From: Patiria miniata
Lineage: Eukaryota; Echinodermata; Asteroidea; Valvatida; Asterinidae
Assembly: GCF_015706575.1 (NCBI RefSeq)
Contig: NW_024037056.1
Coordinates: forward strand, 6,027,176-6,091,175
Direction: 5' to 3'
DNA length: 64,000 nt
The notes under the pieces: generated by a model
The model's input: only the letters and a program-made list of their open reading frames with translations
What the model was told of the DNA's origin: nothing
Database searches by the model: none
Program-made: the position numbers and the translations under genes
In this document: positions 8,861 to 21,625 of the stretch, piece after piece
Layout: the number at the start of each line of letters is the position of its first letter
Numbering within the stretch: position 1 is the first letter of the stretch

Positions 8861-11800
8861 GTGTTGGACTCAAGGTATCACTGAAATAGAGGCTGCCTAG
8901 GCTGACTGCCTACGGCAATCGATCAACGAAGCATGTTTAGTATGGAACGCCAAAGCCGCCTTCTATAGCTCGATTTCATTCCATAATCAATCTCATCATT
9001 CCATTCGGCGATTCCATCATTCCATTCGGCGATTCCATCATTCCATTCGGCGATTTCATCATTCCATTCGGCGATTCCATCATTCCATTCGCCGATTTCA
9101 TCATTCCATTCGGCGATTCCATCATTCCATTCGGCGATTCCATCATTCCATTCGGCGATTTCATCATTCCATTCGGCGATTCCATCATTCCATTCGGCGA
9201 TTTCATCATTCCATTCGGCGATTTCATCATTCCATTCGCCGATTTCATCATTCCATTCGGCGATTCCATCATTCCATTCGGCGATTCCATCATTCCATTC
9301 GGCGATTTCATCATTCCATTCGGCGATTCAATCATTCCATTCGGCGATTCCATCATTCCGTTCGGCGATTTCATCATTCCATTCGGCGATTCCATCATTC
9401 CATTCGGCGATTTCATCATTCCATTCGGCGATTCCATCATTCCATTCGGCGATTTCATCATTCCATTCGGCGATTCCATCATTCCATTCGGCGATTTCAT
9501 CATTCCATTCGGCGATTCCATCATTCCATTCGGCGATTCCATTATTCCATTCGGCGATTTCATCATTCCATTCGGCGATTCCATCATTCCATTCGGCGAT
9601 TCCATCATTCCATTCGGCGATTTCATCATTCCATTCGGCTATTCGATCATTCCATTCGGCGATTTCATCATTCCATTCGGCGAGTCCATCATTCCATATC
9701 GGCGTTCATCCTTTCATTCGTCTATTTCGCATTTGATTTAGCCATTCTACATTTCATTCAGCAATTTCGCCCCTTTTGCACTTCATGCTATTCTGCATTT
9801 CGCATTCCATGCAGCTATATCGCATTTTATGCAGCTATTCCGCATTTCATTCGGTCCGGCAGCGTCCATCCGTACGGAAGCGTTAAAGAGATATAACACA
9901 AAGTAAAAAAAAGAGAAAAAAGTCATAATTAGGACTTATTATTAAGTCATTGTTATGACTTATATCTTATAATAATGACTTAGTGTTAAGTCATAATTAT
10001 GATATAAATCTCATAATTATGACTTATTATTAGGTCATATTTATGACTTATATCTTATAATAATGACTTATCATTAAGTCATGACTTATAACTTATAATT
10101 ACGACTTAGTATTAAGTCATTATTATAACATATAAGTCATAAATAAGACTTAATAATAAGTCATAATTATGGGATATAAGTCATATTATGATTTAACAAT
10201 TACTAAGTCGTAATTATGATATATATCATAATTATGACTTAATAGTCATTATTATAAGATATGTCATAACAATGACTTAATAATAAGTCCTAATTATGAC
10301 TTCTTTTTTTTTACTTTGTGTTATGTCCCTTTAACGCTTCCGTACGGATGGACGCTGCCAGACCGAATGAAATACGGAATAGTTGCATGAAATGCGAAAT
10401 GGCTGCATGAAAAGCGAAATGCAGAATAGCATGAAGTGCAAAAGGGGCGAAATTGCTGAATGAAATGTGGAATGGCTAAATCAAATGCGAAATAGACGAA
10501 TGAAGGATGAACGAAGGATGAACGCCGAATGGAATTATGGAATCGCCGAATGGAATGATGAAATTGCCGAATGGAATGATGGAATCGCCGAATGGAATGA
10601 TGGAATCGCCGAATGGAATGATGGAATCACCGAATGGAATGATGAAATCGCCGAATGGAATAATGAAATCGCCGAATGGAATAATGAAATTGATTATGGA
10701 ATGAAATCGAACTATAGAAGGCGGCTTTGGCGTTCCATAGTTTAGGGGCCTACTTCTAATTACGCACCGACCTGCTTTTTGCACACAATAGTGCTGCCGG
10801 TTAAAGATATCATCAATCAGCGAAGATTTAGATAGACCGATGATTCCAAAAATTGACCTGTCTTGGTATGCCCCAGCCTAGGGGGTTTGGGTTTATTCGA
10901 AACTATCTGCCATATGTCAGTGCCAGTTTGTTTCAATAGAGACAAGCCAGGGAAGATACCACAGAAATGAATAGAAAGGTCCTTGGCATTGATGGGCCCA
11001 AAAGTCCCCGCGGCCTTTGCTTTTCGGTGTGTTGATTTCGATTAAAAGTCCTGGCGAGTTGGAGGGAATTTATGTGTGGAAGAGTGCCGATTGTATTGAA
11101 GCGTGACGGAGTTTAAAATCAGTCGCGCAGTTTCAAAGTTTGGGAATGCAAGGTTGGTCAAAAACCAGGCCAGGGCGAGTTCACAATAGGCTCTGGCGAA
11201 AGGCAGAGATTTCCAACGATGGTCAGCCGTACCGCCCATCGTGGGAAAACACTGCTTTTCCCCCAAATACTATCCCCAATTTACCAAATGAAGTTATTCC
11301 ATATTTTGTTTGCAATTGGTTACACATCCGTGGGCGGGTGCAAGCCAGCCAGTCTGATTCGCTGACCTGATAATTTCCCGACGTTTATAAATTGTTCCGT
11401 ATCGTCAGGGAACCAAACTACAAGAACAGTTTTTTTTCTTGTTTTTTCCCCAGCACCTATGAACACTCAACTTTAAAGAGGTCAGTGTAACCAATTTTTT
11501 TAAGGGACTATGTGCTTGGCCAATTTTAAACACGTACTTTTTAAACCAGCTAGGGCCCTGGACGGGGACAATGGCCTGAGCCGAAGGCGAGGGCCCTTTA
11601 TCGGCTAGGCTCCTAGCCAGTTTAAAACGAGTTTAATACCGGCCAAGCACATTTATTCCCATCCATAAATACCTTTCAGTCAACACGTCTTATGACAAAT
11701 CAAAAATTATAGTCCAATGATTCTGTTCAACAATTTTACTTCATGTTTTGTGAAACACCCCTCTAGCTATGTTTATGGTATATGCCTCGCACAATGGAAA

Positions 11801-12110
11801 TCGGCGCGCGCAGCGCGCACTGCGCGATGTGGCGCAGAAGGCAGCGGTACCGGTGCAGGGAAAAAGGGTGTTTTATAGTCAGTCGGTGTTTTATAGTCAA
11901 CCGTTTTACAAACCACCCACGTGATGGGCTGTCGACCAACGGGAATGGGTAAACTGTCTTAGGTATTTATGAATATAAAATAACAACCCCCAAATCAGTG
12001 TTGTAGTCGAAGAATTTCTCAGTTCCGAGTACTGCCGAGTACTTAGGTTACCGAGTACGAGTACTTGTACTTCCGAGTACGAGTACTTTGACAATGTCCC
12101 CCAAAAGTAA
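8861..12110. repeat. composite repeat, block L copy 1 (carries foldback)
   Basis: The block starts near GTTGGACTCAAGGTATCA and ends in the CGAGTA-rich tract. Copies lie at 14,955-16,334, 16,335-17,645 and 20,096-21,290. Shared landmarks are ATTACGCACCGACCTGC, CTGGCGAAAGGCAGAG, CCTGAGCCGAAGGCGAGGGC and GCGCGATGTGGCGCAGAAGG. The foldback at 8,941-10,739 is inserted in this copy only. It has no recognisable coding content. Confidence 0.75.
8941..10739. mobile_element. foldback element with minisatellite arms
   Basis: The termini are TATGGAACGCCAAAGCCGCC and its exact inverse, flanked by the direct repeat GTTTAG (8,935-8,940 and 10,740-10,745). The left arm holds about 34 copies of a 21-bp unit (CATTCCATTCGGCGATTC type). 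The right arm holds only about 8-9 inverted copies. Inner arm segments (CGTACGGA, GCGTTAAAG) also pair. The centre (about 9,900-10,310) is AT-rich and made of inverted ATAAGTCATAATTATGACTT motifs. There is no transposase. The 217-codon open frame in the left arm is repeat-derived. Confidence 0.85.
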
Positions 12111-12250
12111 CAATTTTCTGGCAAACCTCTAGTTGGGTATGTAAGTAAAGATAATGATGGTTTATCAGAATTTATCTACTTTACAGAAATTCTTAAATGT
12201 TAATGTGGAATTTTCCGAGATGTATTCAAGTGCGCCACGTCAGAGAACAC

Positions 12251-12747
12251 TTAAGCAAATGTTGTGCCCAATTTCCGGACGCCACCGTTTTTGAATTTCG
12301 GATTAAATTTCATGACACCGAAATTGTTCACAGAAGTTAAATAGCAAGCATTAATAAGGTATACGTGCCAGTATTTCACTGAATGAATTTGAAGTTTGTC
12401 GACAAAGAATTGGCGACACTGCGAGAGGAAAGTTGGGGGAATGTCGAAGTGCGCCACGTTAGGGAACATGATTATAATTAAACTTCTCAAATCTGGGGCT
12501 GGGTTGATCCTTTCAGTCACAAATTTAGAAAGATTTCGTCAAAACTGTTGTGCCTGTATTGTGGAGTGGTTCTTGCTATCTGGCCTTGGACTTTTGTAAG
12601 GTTGGTGGGATACCAAGCGTGGTGTTCCTGAACCTTTTCCAAAAACGCGGGTAAATCAACCTGCCTCACGATTGTTGGGACCCGAACACAATAATATTTG
12701 TCCTGAGCTTTTGCAGTTGTCGTAAGCACTTTTGTCATTTTAAACAA
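12251..12747 (-). other. conserved minus-strand open frames in block R, unknown
   Basis: Two adjacent minus-strand frames (12,517-12,747 and 12,251-12,520) include peptides such as VRQVDLPAFLEKVQEHHAWY and NVAHFDIPPTFLSQCRQFF. The same frames recur almost unchanged at 17,775-18,295. The composition looks protein-like but no family was recognised. The conservation may simply reflect recent duplication of the repeat. They could be remnants of a transposon gene or a captured host exon. Confidence 0.3.
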
Positions 12748-14454
12748 CCCGGCGATTTATCATTATGTCACGGTCGGCGATCATTATGTCACGGTCAGAA
12801 GACCGGGCGATCGTCAAAAGGACCGACTTGAAATGGATGAGAAACTTGTTGGGGGTGACTGCTAATCCATTGCATTTCAAATAAAGGTTTTCCCCTCGAA
12901 TAGACCTTTCAATTTGACCTTTGCAGGCTAATATAGTTGTATGCAGAGAAAAAAAGGTCGAGTAGTGGGCCTATGCGTTGGTGTAGTGAATATTATCTGC
13001 TCTAATGTCCGGATTTCATTTTTTTCCCCAGTAAATTCTTTACAGATATTTAAGAGTGCCTAAGGAATGACAGGAAATGTATTTGTTATTCATAATTACC
13101 TAAAACAGTTTACCCATTCTTATTGGTCGAAAGCAAGTCACGTGGCCGATCTTAACTTGATAAAACACCGGCTAGCTGGTCTTAAACACTTTTCCAGTGT
13201 CACATGAAATTTGGACTCGTCGTATAAAATCTGGATCATTTACCCTTTTTATTGGTTGAACGTTCACAATCCTCGCTTACGCATGTGCAATATTAACAAT
13301 GCTTACTTTATTTCCAACCTCGTTTCCAATAGTAAGCCCTGGATAGGAAACTTTCTTCCTGTATCCTGATTCGATACCGCAATTTGCTAGTAATGGATTT
13401 ATATCGTGTAGTTGGTGTTGTTATCCCAACGTGCATTACGTGTTTTCACGATCAATGTAATTATCACGTCCACGCCTTCTCAAAAAAAATACTCCTTTCC
13501 TTTCCAGTTTGCTCATATTAATATTAAATTAATATGTTTGTGTTTTCATAACTCACGACGCGACGAATAATATTGATGCTGTTTTTACCCCAGACACCGC
13601 ATACAAAAACAAACGGTAATGTAACGCCCATGCCGGCACCAGACTAGTCCTCATTTGCATACGCACATGCAAACGATCCAATACCAGGGTGAGAGAGCAG
13701 GTAGTGATGGGCGCGTACTGCTCGACACCCTGAGGACGAGGTTGGTGCAATACTACCAGTGAGTCTGCATTTCATAGTCCTAAACTCACGGACAGCTAGC
13801 TGCGCTCTGCGCCACATCGCGCAGTAGCGGAAGTACGCCCCACGCGCTCGCCCATCTCCATAAGGAGTTTGTTTACGGCTACTCACGAGAGGCGCATACC
13901 GTAACACAGCTATAGGTGTGTTTAAAAAAAACAGGTATCATTGTTGAACCAAATCGTTGGAAATTTATATTTTTGGATTTGTTTTGATTTTTTGACCTAA
14001 AAGGTATCTATGAATGGGAATAAATACGTCCTTGGCCGGTATTAAACAAGTCCGTTTAAGACTGGCTCGGGGCCTGGTCGCCGATAATATCCCTCGCCTT
14101 CGGCTCCGACCATAACATTTTTCCCCTGACAATAATTATTAGAAAACTCAGTTTAAACTCACATTAAGGTTAACACAACGTTTTTGCTAACCATTAAGCA
14201 GCACCTTTCATTGCGCACAGACGGTGTATTAAAAAAAGGTAACAGGTTTCGACACATTGCGGTGTTCAAAAATCTGATATTTCTCGAGAGTGGTACGTAC
14301 ATGTACATCCGATTTTCATAATTGATGTTCAAACCATGGAGCTATAAACACACTTGAGCCAAGACATCTGCGGGGAAAAATTGTAAAGGCGAGTTCTAAC
14401 ATGCGAAAATGTACCTAAGTGGTACCCTAAAGATCCACGTGGGCCCACGCCGCA

Positions 14455-14844
14455 TGCGTAATTTTTATTCCTAGGAGGGTTAGGGGCAATGTCATGAATA
14501 ATTCATGTTTATCCATGAGAACAGACAATGACATCAACAGCATTGTTGTTAGTTACTCAACTAGTTAAAATACATTAAAGCATTTTAAAGAACGGTTGTC
14601 GTCGAGCTACCACACAGTAGCCTAGTGGATAGCGAGATGAGCTATGGATACAAAGATCCCTGGTTCGAATCCACGTCGTCGCTGCTCATTTTCATCAGCT
14701 ATTTTTCTTCTCCAAATTTATCACTGAGATAATTTTAAATTAAGGGGAAAATAAAACGAGAACCTGAGTCTTGCAATGATTGAAAGGAAAAAGTGAATTA
14801 TTCATGACATTGCCCCTAACCCTCCTAGGAAAAAAAATTACGCA
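14455..14844. mobile_element. inverted-repeat element carrying a tRNA-like segment
   Basis: The ends TGCGTAATTTTTATTCCTAG and CTAGGAAAAAAAATTACGCA are inverted and continue as GGAGGGTTAGGGGCAATGTC and its complement, for at least 50 bp. Block R copy 3 lacks this segment, so it is a discrete insertion. Inside lies TAGCCTAGTGGATAGCGAG (box A) and GGTTCGAATCC (box B) at about 14,620-14,675, a tRNA-derived head. The combination of long inverted ends and a pol III promoter is unusual. Confidence 0.7.
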
Positions 14845-14954
14845 ACCCGCACAGACCCACACAAGCCAGCCTGAGGGTAAATTTCCACAGTAAATTGTAG
14901 TATGAAGACCGACTAATCATTCTCGACACGAGGGTTTTCGGTCTTCATTTTTGG

Positions 14955-16334
14955 TCGTCCATTGTTGGACTCAAAGGTATCATTGAAATAGAAGCTGTCT
15001 AGGCTAACTGCCAACGGCAGTCAACGAAGCATGTTTGCTTTTAATTACGCACCGACCTGCTTTTTGCACACAATAGTGCTGTCTGTTAAAGATATCATCA
15101 ATCAGCGAAGATTTGGATAGAAATACCGATGATTCCAAAAAATGGCCCAGCATAGGGGATTTGGCTCCATTTGAAACTATCTGCCATATGTCAAGGCCAG
15201 TTTGTTTGAATAGAGACAAGTGAGGGAATTATACCACAGAAATGAATAGGAAGGTCCTTTGGCATTGATGGGCCCAAAAGTCCTCGAGGCCTTTGGTTTT
15301 CGGTGTGTTGATTTTGATTAAAAGTCCTGGTGAGTAAGAGGGAATTTATTTGTGGAGGGATGCATTGAATTGTATTGAAAGCATGTCGGAGTTTAAAATC
15401 AGTCGTGCAGTTACAAATTTTGGGAATGCGAGGTTGGTAAAAACCAGGGTGTGTTCACTATAGACTCTGGCGAAAGGCTGCAGAGTACCATTTTTTGTAT
15501 CAATTTCCAACGATGGTCGGCCGTACCGCCCATCGTGGGAAAACACTGCTTTTTTCCCCAAATACTGCCCCCAATTTACCAAATGAAATTATTCCATATT
15601 TTGTTTGCAATTAGCTACACATTCGTGGACGGGTGCAAGCCAGCCTGTCTGATTCCCTGACCTGATAATTCACTACGTTTAAAAATTGTTCCGTATTGTC
15701 AGGGAACCAAACTACAAGAACAACATTTTTTCCATGATGTTTTTTTCCAGCATCTTTGAACACTTACCCTTAAACAGGTCAGTGTAACCAAATTTTCTTA
15801 GGGAATAAATATGTGCCTGGCCAGTTTTAAACAGACGGGGATAATGGCCTGAGCCGAAGGCGAGGGCCCTTATCGGCGACTAGGCTTCTAGCCAGTTTTA
15901 AACGCACTTGTTTAATACCGGCCAAGCACATTTATTCCCATCCATAAATACCTTTCAGTCAAAAAGTCTTATGAAAAGTCAAAAATTACAATGTCCAATG
16001 ATTCTGTTCAACAATTTTACTTCATGTTTTGTGAAACACCCCTCTAGCTATGTTTATGGTATATGCCTCGCGCAAGTACTTAAAATCTCCTTATCATGGA
16101 GATTGGCTCGCGCAAGTACTTAAAATCTCCTTACCATGGAGATTGGCGCGCGCAGCGCGTACTGCGCGATGTGGCGCAGAAGGCAGCGGTGCAGGGAAAA
16201 AGGGTGTTTTATAGTCAGTCGGTGTTTTATCAAACGTTTTAAAACCACCCACGTGATGGGCTGTCGACCAACGGGAATGGGTATACTGTCTTAGGTATTT
16301 ATGAATATAACATAACAGCCCCCAAATCAGTGTG
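14955..16334. repeat. composite repeat, block L copy 2
   Basis: Same landmarks as copy 1 but without the foldback: AAGCATGTTTGCTTTTAATT runs straight through where copy 1 is interrupted. It is cut near CCCCAAATCAGTGT at 16,330 and joined directly to copy 3. Confidence 0.7.
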
Positions 16335-17645
16335 TGCTTTTTGCACATAATAGTGCTGTCTTTTGAAGATATTATCAATCAGCGAAGATTTGGATAGACC
16401 GATGATTCCAAAAATTGACCTGTCTTGGTATGCCCCAGCCTAGGGGGTTTGGGTTTATTCGAAACTATCTGCCATATGTAAGTGCCAGTTTGTTTCAATA
16501 GAGACAAGCCAGGGAAGATACCACATAAATGAATAGAAAGCTCCTTGGCATTGATGGGCCCAAAAGTCCCCGCGGCCTTTGCTTTTCGGTGTGTTGATTT
16601 TGATTAAAAGTCCTGGCAAGTTGGAGGGAATTTATGTGTGGAGAAATGCCGATTGTATTGAAGCGTGACAGAGTTTAAAATCAGTCGTGCAGTCACAAAG
16701 TTTGGGAATGCGAGGTTGGTAAAAACCAGGGCGAGTTAACAATATAGGCTCTGGCGAAAGGCAGAGATTTCCAACGATGGTCGGCCGTACCGCCCATCGT
16801 GGGAAAACACTGCTTTTTCCCCAAATACTGCCCCCAATTTACCAAATGAAGTTATTCCATATTTTGTTTGTAATTAGTTACACATCCGTGGACGGGTGCA
16901 AGCCAACCAGTCTGATTCCCTGACCTGATAATTCCCTGCGTTTAAAAATTCTTCCGTATCGTCAGGGAACCAAACTACAATAACAACATTTTGTCCATGT
17001 TTTTTGCCAGCATCTTTGAACACTAATTAAGCCTTAAACAGGTCAGTGTAACCAAATTTTCTTAGGGAATATGTGCTTGGCCAGTTTTAAACAGACGGGG
17101 ATAATGGCCTGAGCCGAAGGCGAGGGCCCTTATCGGCGACTATCTAGCCAGTTTTAAACGCACTTGTTTAATACCGGCCAAGCAGATTTATTCCCATCCA
17201 TAAATACCTTTCAGTCAAAACGTCTTATGACATTTCACAAATTATAGTCCAATGATTCTGTTCAACAATTTTACTTCATGTTTTGTGAAACACCCCTCTA
17301 GCTATGTTTATGGTATATGCCTCGCGCAAGTACTTAAAATCTCCGTACAATGGAGATTGGCGCGCGCAGCGCGTACTGCGCGATGTGGCGCAGAAGGCAG
17401 CGGTACCGGTGCAGGGGAAAAGGGTGTTTTATAGTCAGTCGGTGTTTTATCAACCGTTTTAAAAACCACCCACGTGATGGGCTGTCGACCAACGGGAATG
17501 GGTAAATTGTCTTAGGTATTTATGAATATAAAATAACAACCCCCAAATCAGTGCTGTAGTCGAGGAATTTCTTCCGAGTACTGCCGAGTACTTAGGTTAC
17601 CGAGTACGAGTACTTGTACTTCCGAGTACGAGTATTTTGAAAATG
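16335..17645. repeat. composite repeat, block L copy 3
   Basis: Begins abruptly in GTGCTTTTTGCACATAATAG and runs to the CGAGTA tract. It is followed by block R copy 3, giving the order L1-R1-L2-L3-R3-L4 across intron 1. Confidence 0.7.
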
Positions 17646-20095
17646 TCCCTTAAAAGTAACAATTTTCTGGCAAACTTCTAGTTGGGTATGTAAGTAAAGA
17701 TAATGATGGTTTATCAGAATTTATCTACTTTACAGAAATTCTTAAATGTTAATGTGGAATTTTCCGAGATGTATTCAAGTGCGCCACGTCAGGGAACACT
17801 TAGCAAATGTTGTGCCCAATTTCCGGACGCCACCGTTTTTGAATTTCGGATTAAATTTCATGACACCGAAATTGTTCACAGAAGTTAAATAGCAAGCATT
17901 AATAAGGTATAAGTGCCAGTATTGCACTGAATGAATTTGAAGTTTGTCGACAAAGAATTGGCGACACTGCGAGAGGAAAGTTGGGGGAATGTCGAAGTGC
18001 GCCACGTTAGGGAACATGATTATAATTAAACTTCTCAAATCTGGGGCTGGGTTGATCCTTTCAGTCACAAATTTAGAAAGATTTCGTCAAAACTGTTGTG
18101 CCTGTATTGTGGAGTGGTTCTTGCTATCTGGCCTTGGACTTTTGTAAGGTTGGTGGGATACCAAGCGTGGTGTTCCTGAACCTTTTCCAAAAACGCGGGT
18201 AAATCAACCTGCCTCACGATTGTTGGGACCCGAACACAATAATATTTGTCCTGAGCTTTTGCAGTTGTCGTAAGCACTTTTGTCATTTTGAACAACCCGG
18301 CGATTTATCATTATGTCACGGTCGGCGATCATTATGTCACGGTCAGAAGATCGGGCGATCGTCAAAGGGACCGACTTGAAATGGATGAGCAACTTGTTGG
18401 GGGTGACTGCTAATCCATTGCATGTCAAATAAAGGTTTTCCCCTCGAATAGACCTTTCAATTTGACCTTTGCAGGCTAATATAGTTGTATGCAGAGAAAA
18501 AAAAGGTCGAGTAGTGGGCCTATGCGTTGGTGTAGTGAATATTATCTGCTTTAATGTCCGGATTTCATTATTTTTCCAGTAAATTCTTTTCAGATATTTA
18601 AGAGTGCCTAAGGAATGACAGGAAATGTATTTGTTATTCATAATTACCTAAGACTGTTTACCTATTCCTATTGGTCGAAAGTAAGTCACGTGGCCGATCT
18701 TAACTTGATAAAACACCGGCTGGCTGGTCTTAAACACTTTTCCAGTGTCACATGAAATTTGGACTCGTATAAAATCTGGATCATTTACCCTTTTTATTGG
18801 TTGCACGTTCACAATCCTCACTTATGCATGTGCAATACCAACTTCGTCCCCAGTGTTTACTGTATTTCCATCCTCGTTTCCAATCGTAAGCCCTGGAAGG
18901 GAAAATTTCTTCGTGTATCCTGATTCGATACCGCAATTTGCTAGTAATGGATTTATATCGTGTAGTTGGTGTTGTTATTTCCAACGTGCATTACGTGTTT
19001 TAACGATCATTGTAATTATAACGTCCACGTCTTCTCAAAAATACTCCTTTCCTTTCCACTTTGCTCATATTAACATTAAATTAATATGTTTGTGTTTTCA
19101 TAACTCACGGCGCGACGAATAATATTGATGCTGTGTTTACCCCAGACACCGCATACAAAAACAAACGGTAATGTAACGCACATGCCGGCACCAGACTATT
19201 CCTCATTTGCATACGCACATGCAAACGATCCAATACCAGGGTGAGATAGCAAGTAGTGGTGGGCGCGTACTGCTCGAGACCCTGGGGACAAGATTGGTGC
19301 AATACTACCAGTGAGTCTGCATTTCATAGTCCTAAACTCCGACGGACAGCTAGCTGCGCTCTGCGCCACATCGCGCAGTAGCGGAAATACGCGCCACGCG
19401 CTCGCCCATCTCCATAAGGAGTTTGTTTACGGCTACTCACGAGAGGCGCATACCATAACACAGCTTTAGGTGTGTTAACAAAAAACAGGTATCATTGTTG
19501 AACCAAATCGTTGGAAATTTATATTTTTGTATTTGTTTTGACTTTTTGACCTAAAAGGTATCTATGAATGGGAATAAATACGTGCTTGGCTGGTATTAAA
19601 CAAGTCCGTTTAAGACTGGCTCGGGGCCAGGTCGCCGATAATATCCCTCGCCTACGGCTCCGGCCATAACATTTTCCCCCTGACAACAATTATTAGAAAA
19701 CTCAGTTTAAACTCACATTAAGGTTAACCATTAAGCAGCACCTTTCATTGCGCACAGACGGTGTATTAAAAAAGGTAACAGGTTTCGACACATTGCGGTG
19801 TTCAAAAATCTGACATTTCTCGAGAGAGGTACGCCGATGTTCATAATTGATGGTCAAACCATGGAGCTATAAACACACTTTAGCCAAGACATCTGCGGGG
19901 GAAAAATGGTAAAGGCGAGTTCTAACATGCGAAAATTTACCTTAAAAGTGGTACCCTACAGATCCACGAGGGCCCAACCCGCACAGACCCACACAAGCCA
20001 GCCTGAGGGTAAATTTCCACAGTAACTTATTTGTAGTATGAAGACCGATTAATTATTCTCGACACGAGGGTTTTCGGTCTTCATTTTTAGTCGTC
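17645..20095. repeat. composite repeat, block R copy 3
   Basis: Nearly identical to 12,105-14,960 minus the element at 14,455-14,844. It retains the minus-strand open frames (17,775-18,295). The 145-codon frame at 18,204-18,641 overlaps these and has no recognisable motif. Confidence 0.7.
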
Positions 20096-21290
20096 CATTG
20101 TTGGACTCAAAGGTATCATTGAAATAGAAGCTGTCTATGCTAACTGCCTACGGCAAACAACGAAGCACGTTTGCTTTTAATTACGCACCGACCTGCTTTT
20201 TGCACACAATAGGCTAGTGCTGTCTGTTAAAGATATCATCAATCAGCGAAGATTTGGATAGAAATACCGATGATTCCAAAAATTGACCTGGTATGGCCCA
20301 GCATAGGGGATTTGGCTCCATTTGAAACTATCTGCCATATGTCAAGGCCAGTTTGTTTGAATAGAGACAAGTGAGGGAAGATACCACAGAAATGAATAGA
20401 AAGCTCCTTGGCATTGATGGGCCCAAAAGTCCCCGCGGCCTTTGCTTTTCGGTGTGTTGATTTTGATTAAAGGTCCTGGTGAGTAGAAGGAATTTATTTG
20501 TGGAGGGATGCATTGAATTGTATTGAAGCATGTCGGAGTTTAAAATCAGTCGTGCAGTTACAAAGTTTGGGAATGCGAGGTTGGTAAAAACCAGGGCGAG
20601 TTCACAATAGGCTCTGGCGAAAGGCAGAGTACCATTTTTTTAATCAATTTCCAACGATGGTCGGCCGTACCGCCCATCGTGGGAAAACACTGTTTTTTTC
20701 CAATATGTGCTTGGCCAGTTTTAAACAGACGGGGATAATGGCCTGAGCCGAAGGCGAGGGCCCTTATCGGCGACTAGGCTTCTAGCCAGTTTTAAACGCA
20801 CTTGTTTAATACCGGCCAAGCACATTTATTCCCATCCATAAATACCTTTCAGTCAAAAAGTCTTATGAAAAGTCAAAAATTATAAATGTCCAATGATTCT
20901 GTTCAACAATTTTACTTCATGTTTTGTGAAACACCCCTCTAGCTATGTTTATGGTATATGCCTCGCGCAAGTACTTAAAATCTCCTTACCATGGAGATTG
21001 GCGCGCGCAGCGCGTACTGCGCGATGTGGCGCAGAAGGCAGCGGTGCAGGGAAAAACGATGTTTTATAGTCAGTCGGTGTTTTATCAAACGTTTTAAAAA
21101 CACCCAACTGATGGGCTGTCGACCAACGGGAATGGGTAAACTGTCTTAGGTATTTATGAATATAACATAACAGCCCCCAAATCAGTGTTGTAGTCGAGGA
21201 ATTTCTTCCGAGTACTGCCGAGTACTTAGGTTACCGAGTACGAGTACTTGTACTTCCGAGTACGAGTACTTGTACTTCCGAGTACGAGTT
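20096..21290. repeat. composite repeat, block L copy 4 (internally deleted)
   Basis: Follows the L pattern but skips several hundred bases at about 20,700, where the TTTTTTTCC run passes directly into AATATGTGCTTGGCCAG. It ends in a CGAGTA tract. Confidence 0.65.
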
Positions 21291-21625
21291 CTGTTTTTCG
21301 AATACGGCCAATACGGTATACAGACCCACTCAAGGCTAGCTGAATGTGTTTGTCCGGACGTGCAAAGAGAAAAATCAGGAAACTTCAATTTCTCTGCAGG
21401 CCAATCAACCATTTCAAACTGAAAGTATCGATAAAATAAGGCCATGATAAGCCAAGCTATACTATTTTTGTCGATTACTGTTATTCGAGTTCGAGTACTT
21501 TGATAATCGAGTAAACTTTTTTTCATGTCGAGTACGAGTACTTTGCTACCCGAGTAAGAGTACCGTCATTTCGAGTACGAGTACTTTGACATTCAAGTAC
21601 GAGTACGAGTACTCTAGAAAAAAAT
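21200..21625. repeat. CGAGTA / GAGTACGAGTAC tracts
   Basis: Imperfect hexamer-like repeats of CGAGTA and its complement cluster here. Similar tracts lie at 12,020-12,090, 17,570-17,635 and 33,850-33,990. They mark the end of block L but also occur independently. Confidence 0.7.

Larger units (their letters stand above)
12105..14960. repeat. composite repeat, block R copy 1
   Basis: Runs from AAGTAACAATTTTCTGGCAAAC to the palindromic GAAGACCGACTAATC / TTTTCGGTCTTC end. A second copy lies at 17,645-20,095. Its distal part (about 13,780-14,110) is an imperfect reverse complement of the middle of block L (about 11,510-11,870), for example the GCGCCACATCGCGCAG and CCTTCGGCTC motifs, so an L-R pair forms a large imperfect inverted repeat. 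It carries an extra element at 14,455-14,844 that copy 3 lacks. Confidence 0.75.

Noticed and set aside
8976..9700. Regular 21-bp repeats resembling a CRISPR array or a repeat protein (MMESPNG repeats)
   Set aside because: There are no unique spacers, the genome is eukaryotic and the array is one arm of a foldback element. The open frame follows from a 21-bp period without stops.
14615..14700. tRNA gene on the plus strand
   Set aside because: Box A and box B fit, but it lies inside an inverted-repeat insertion and the acceptor stem does not pair convincingly.
18204..18641. 145-codon minus-strand gene in intron 1
   Set aside because: It is a repeat-embedded frame without recognisable motifs, and no equivalent full-length frame was listed for the other copy.
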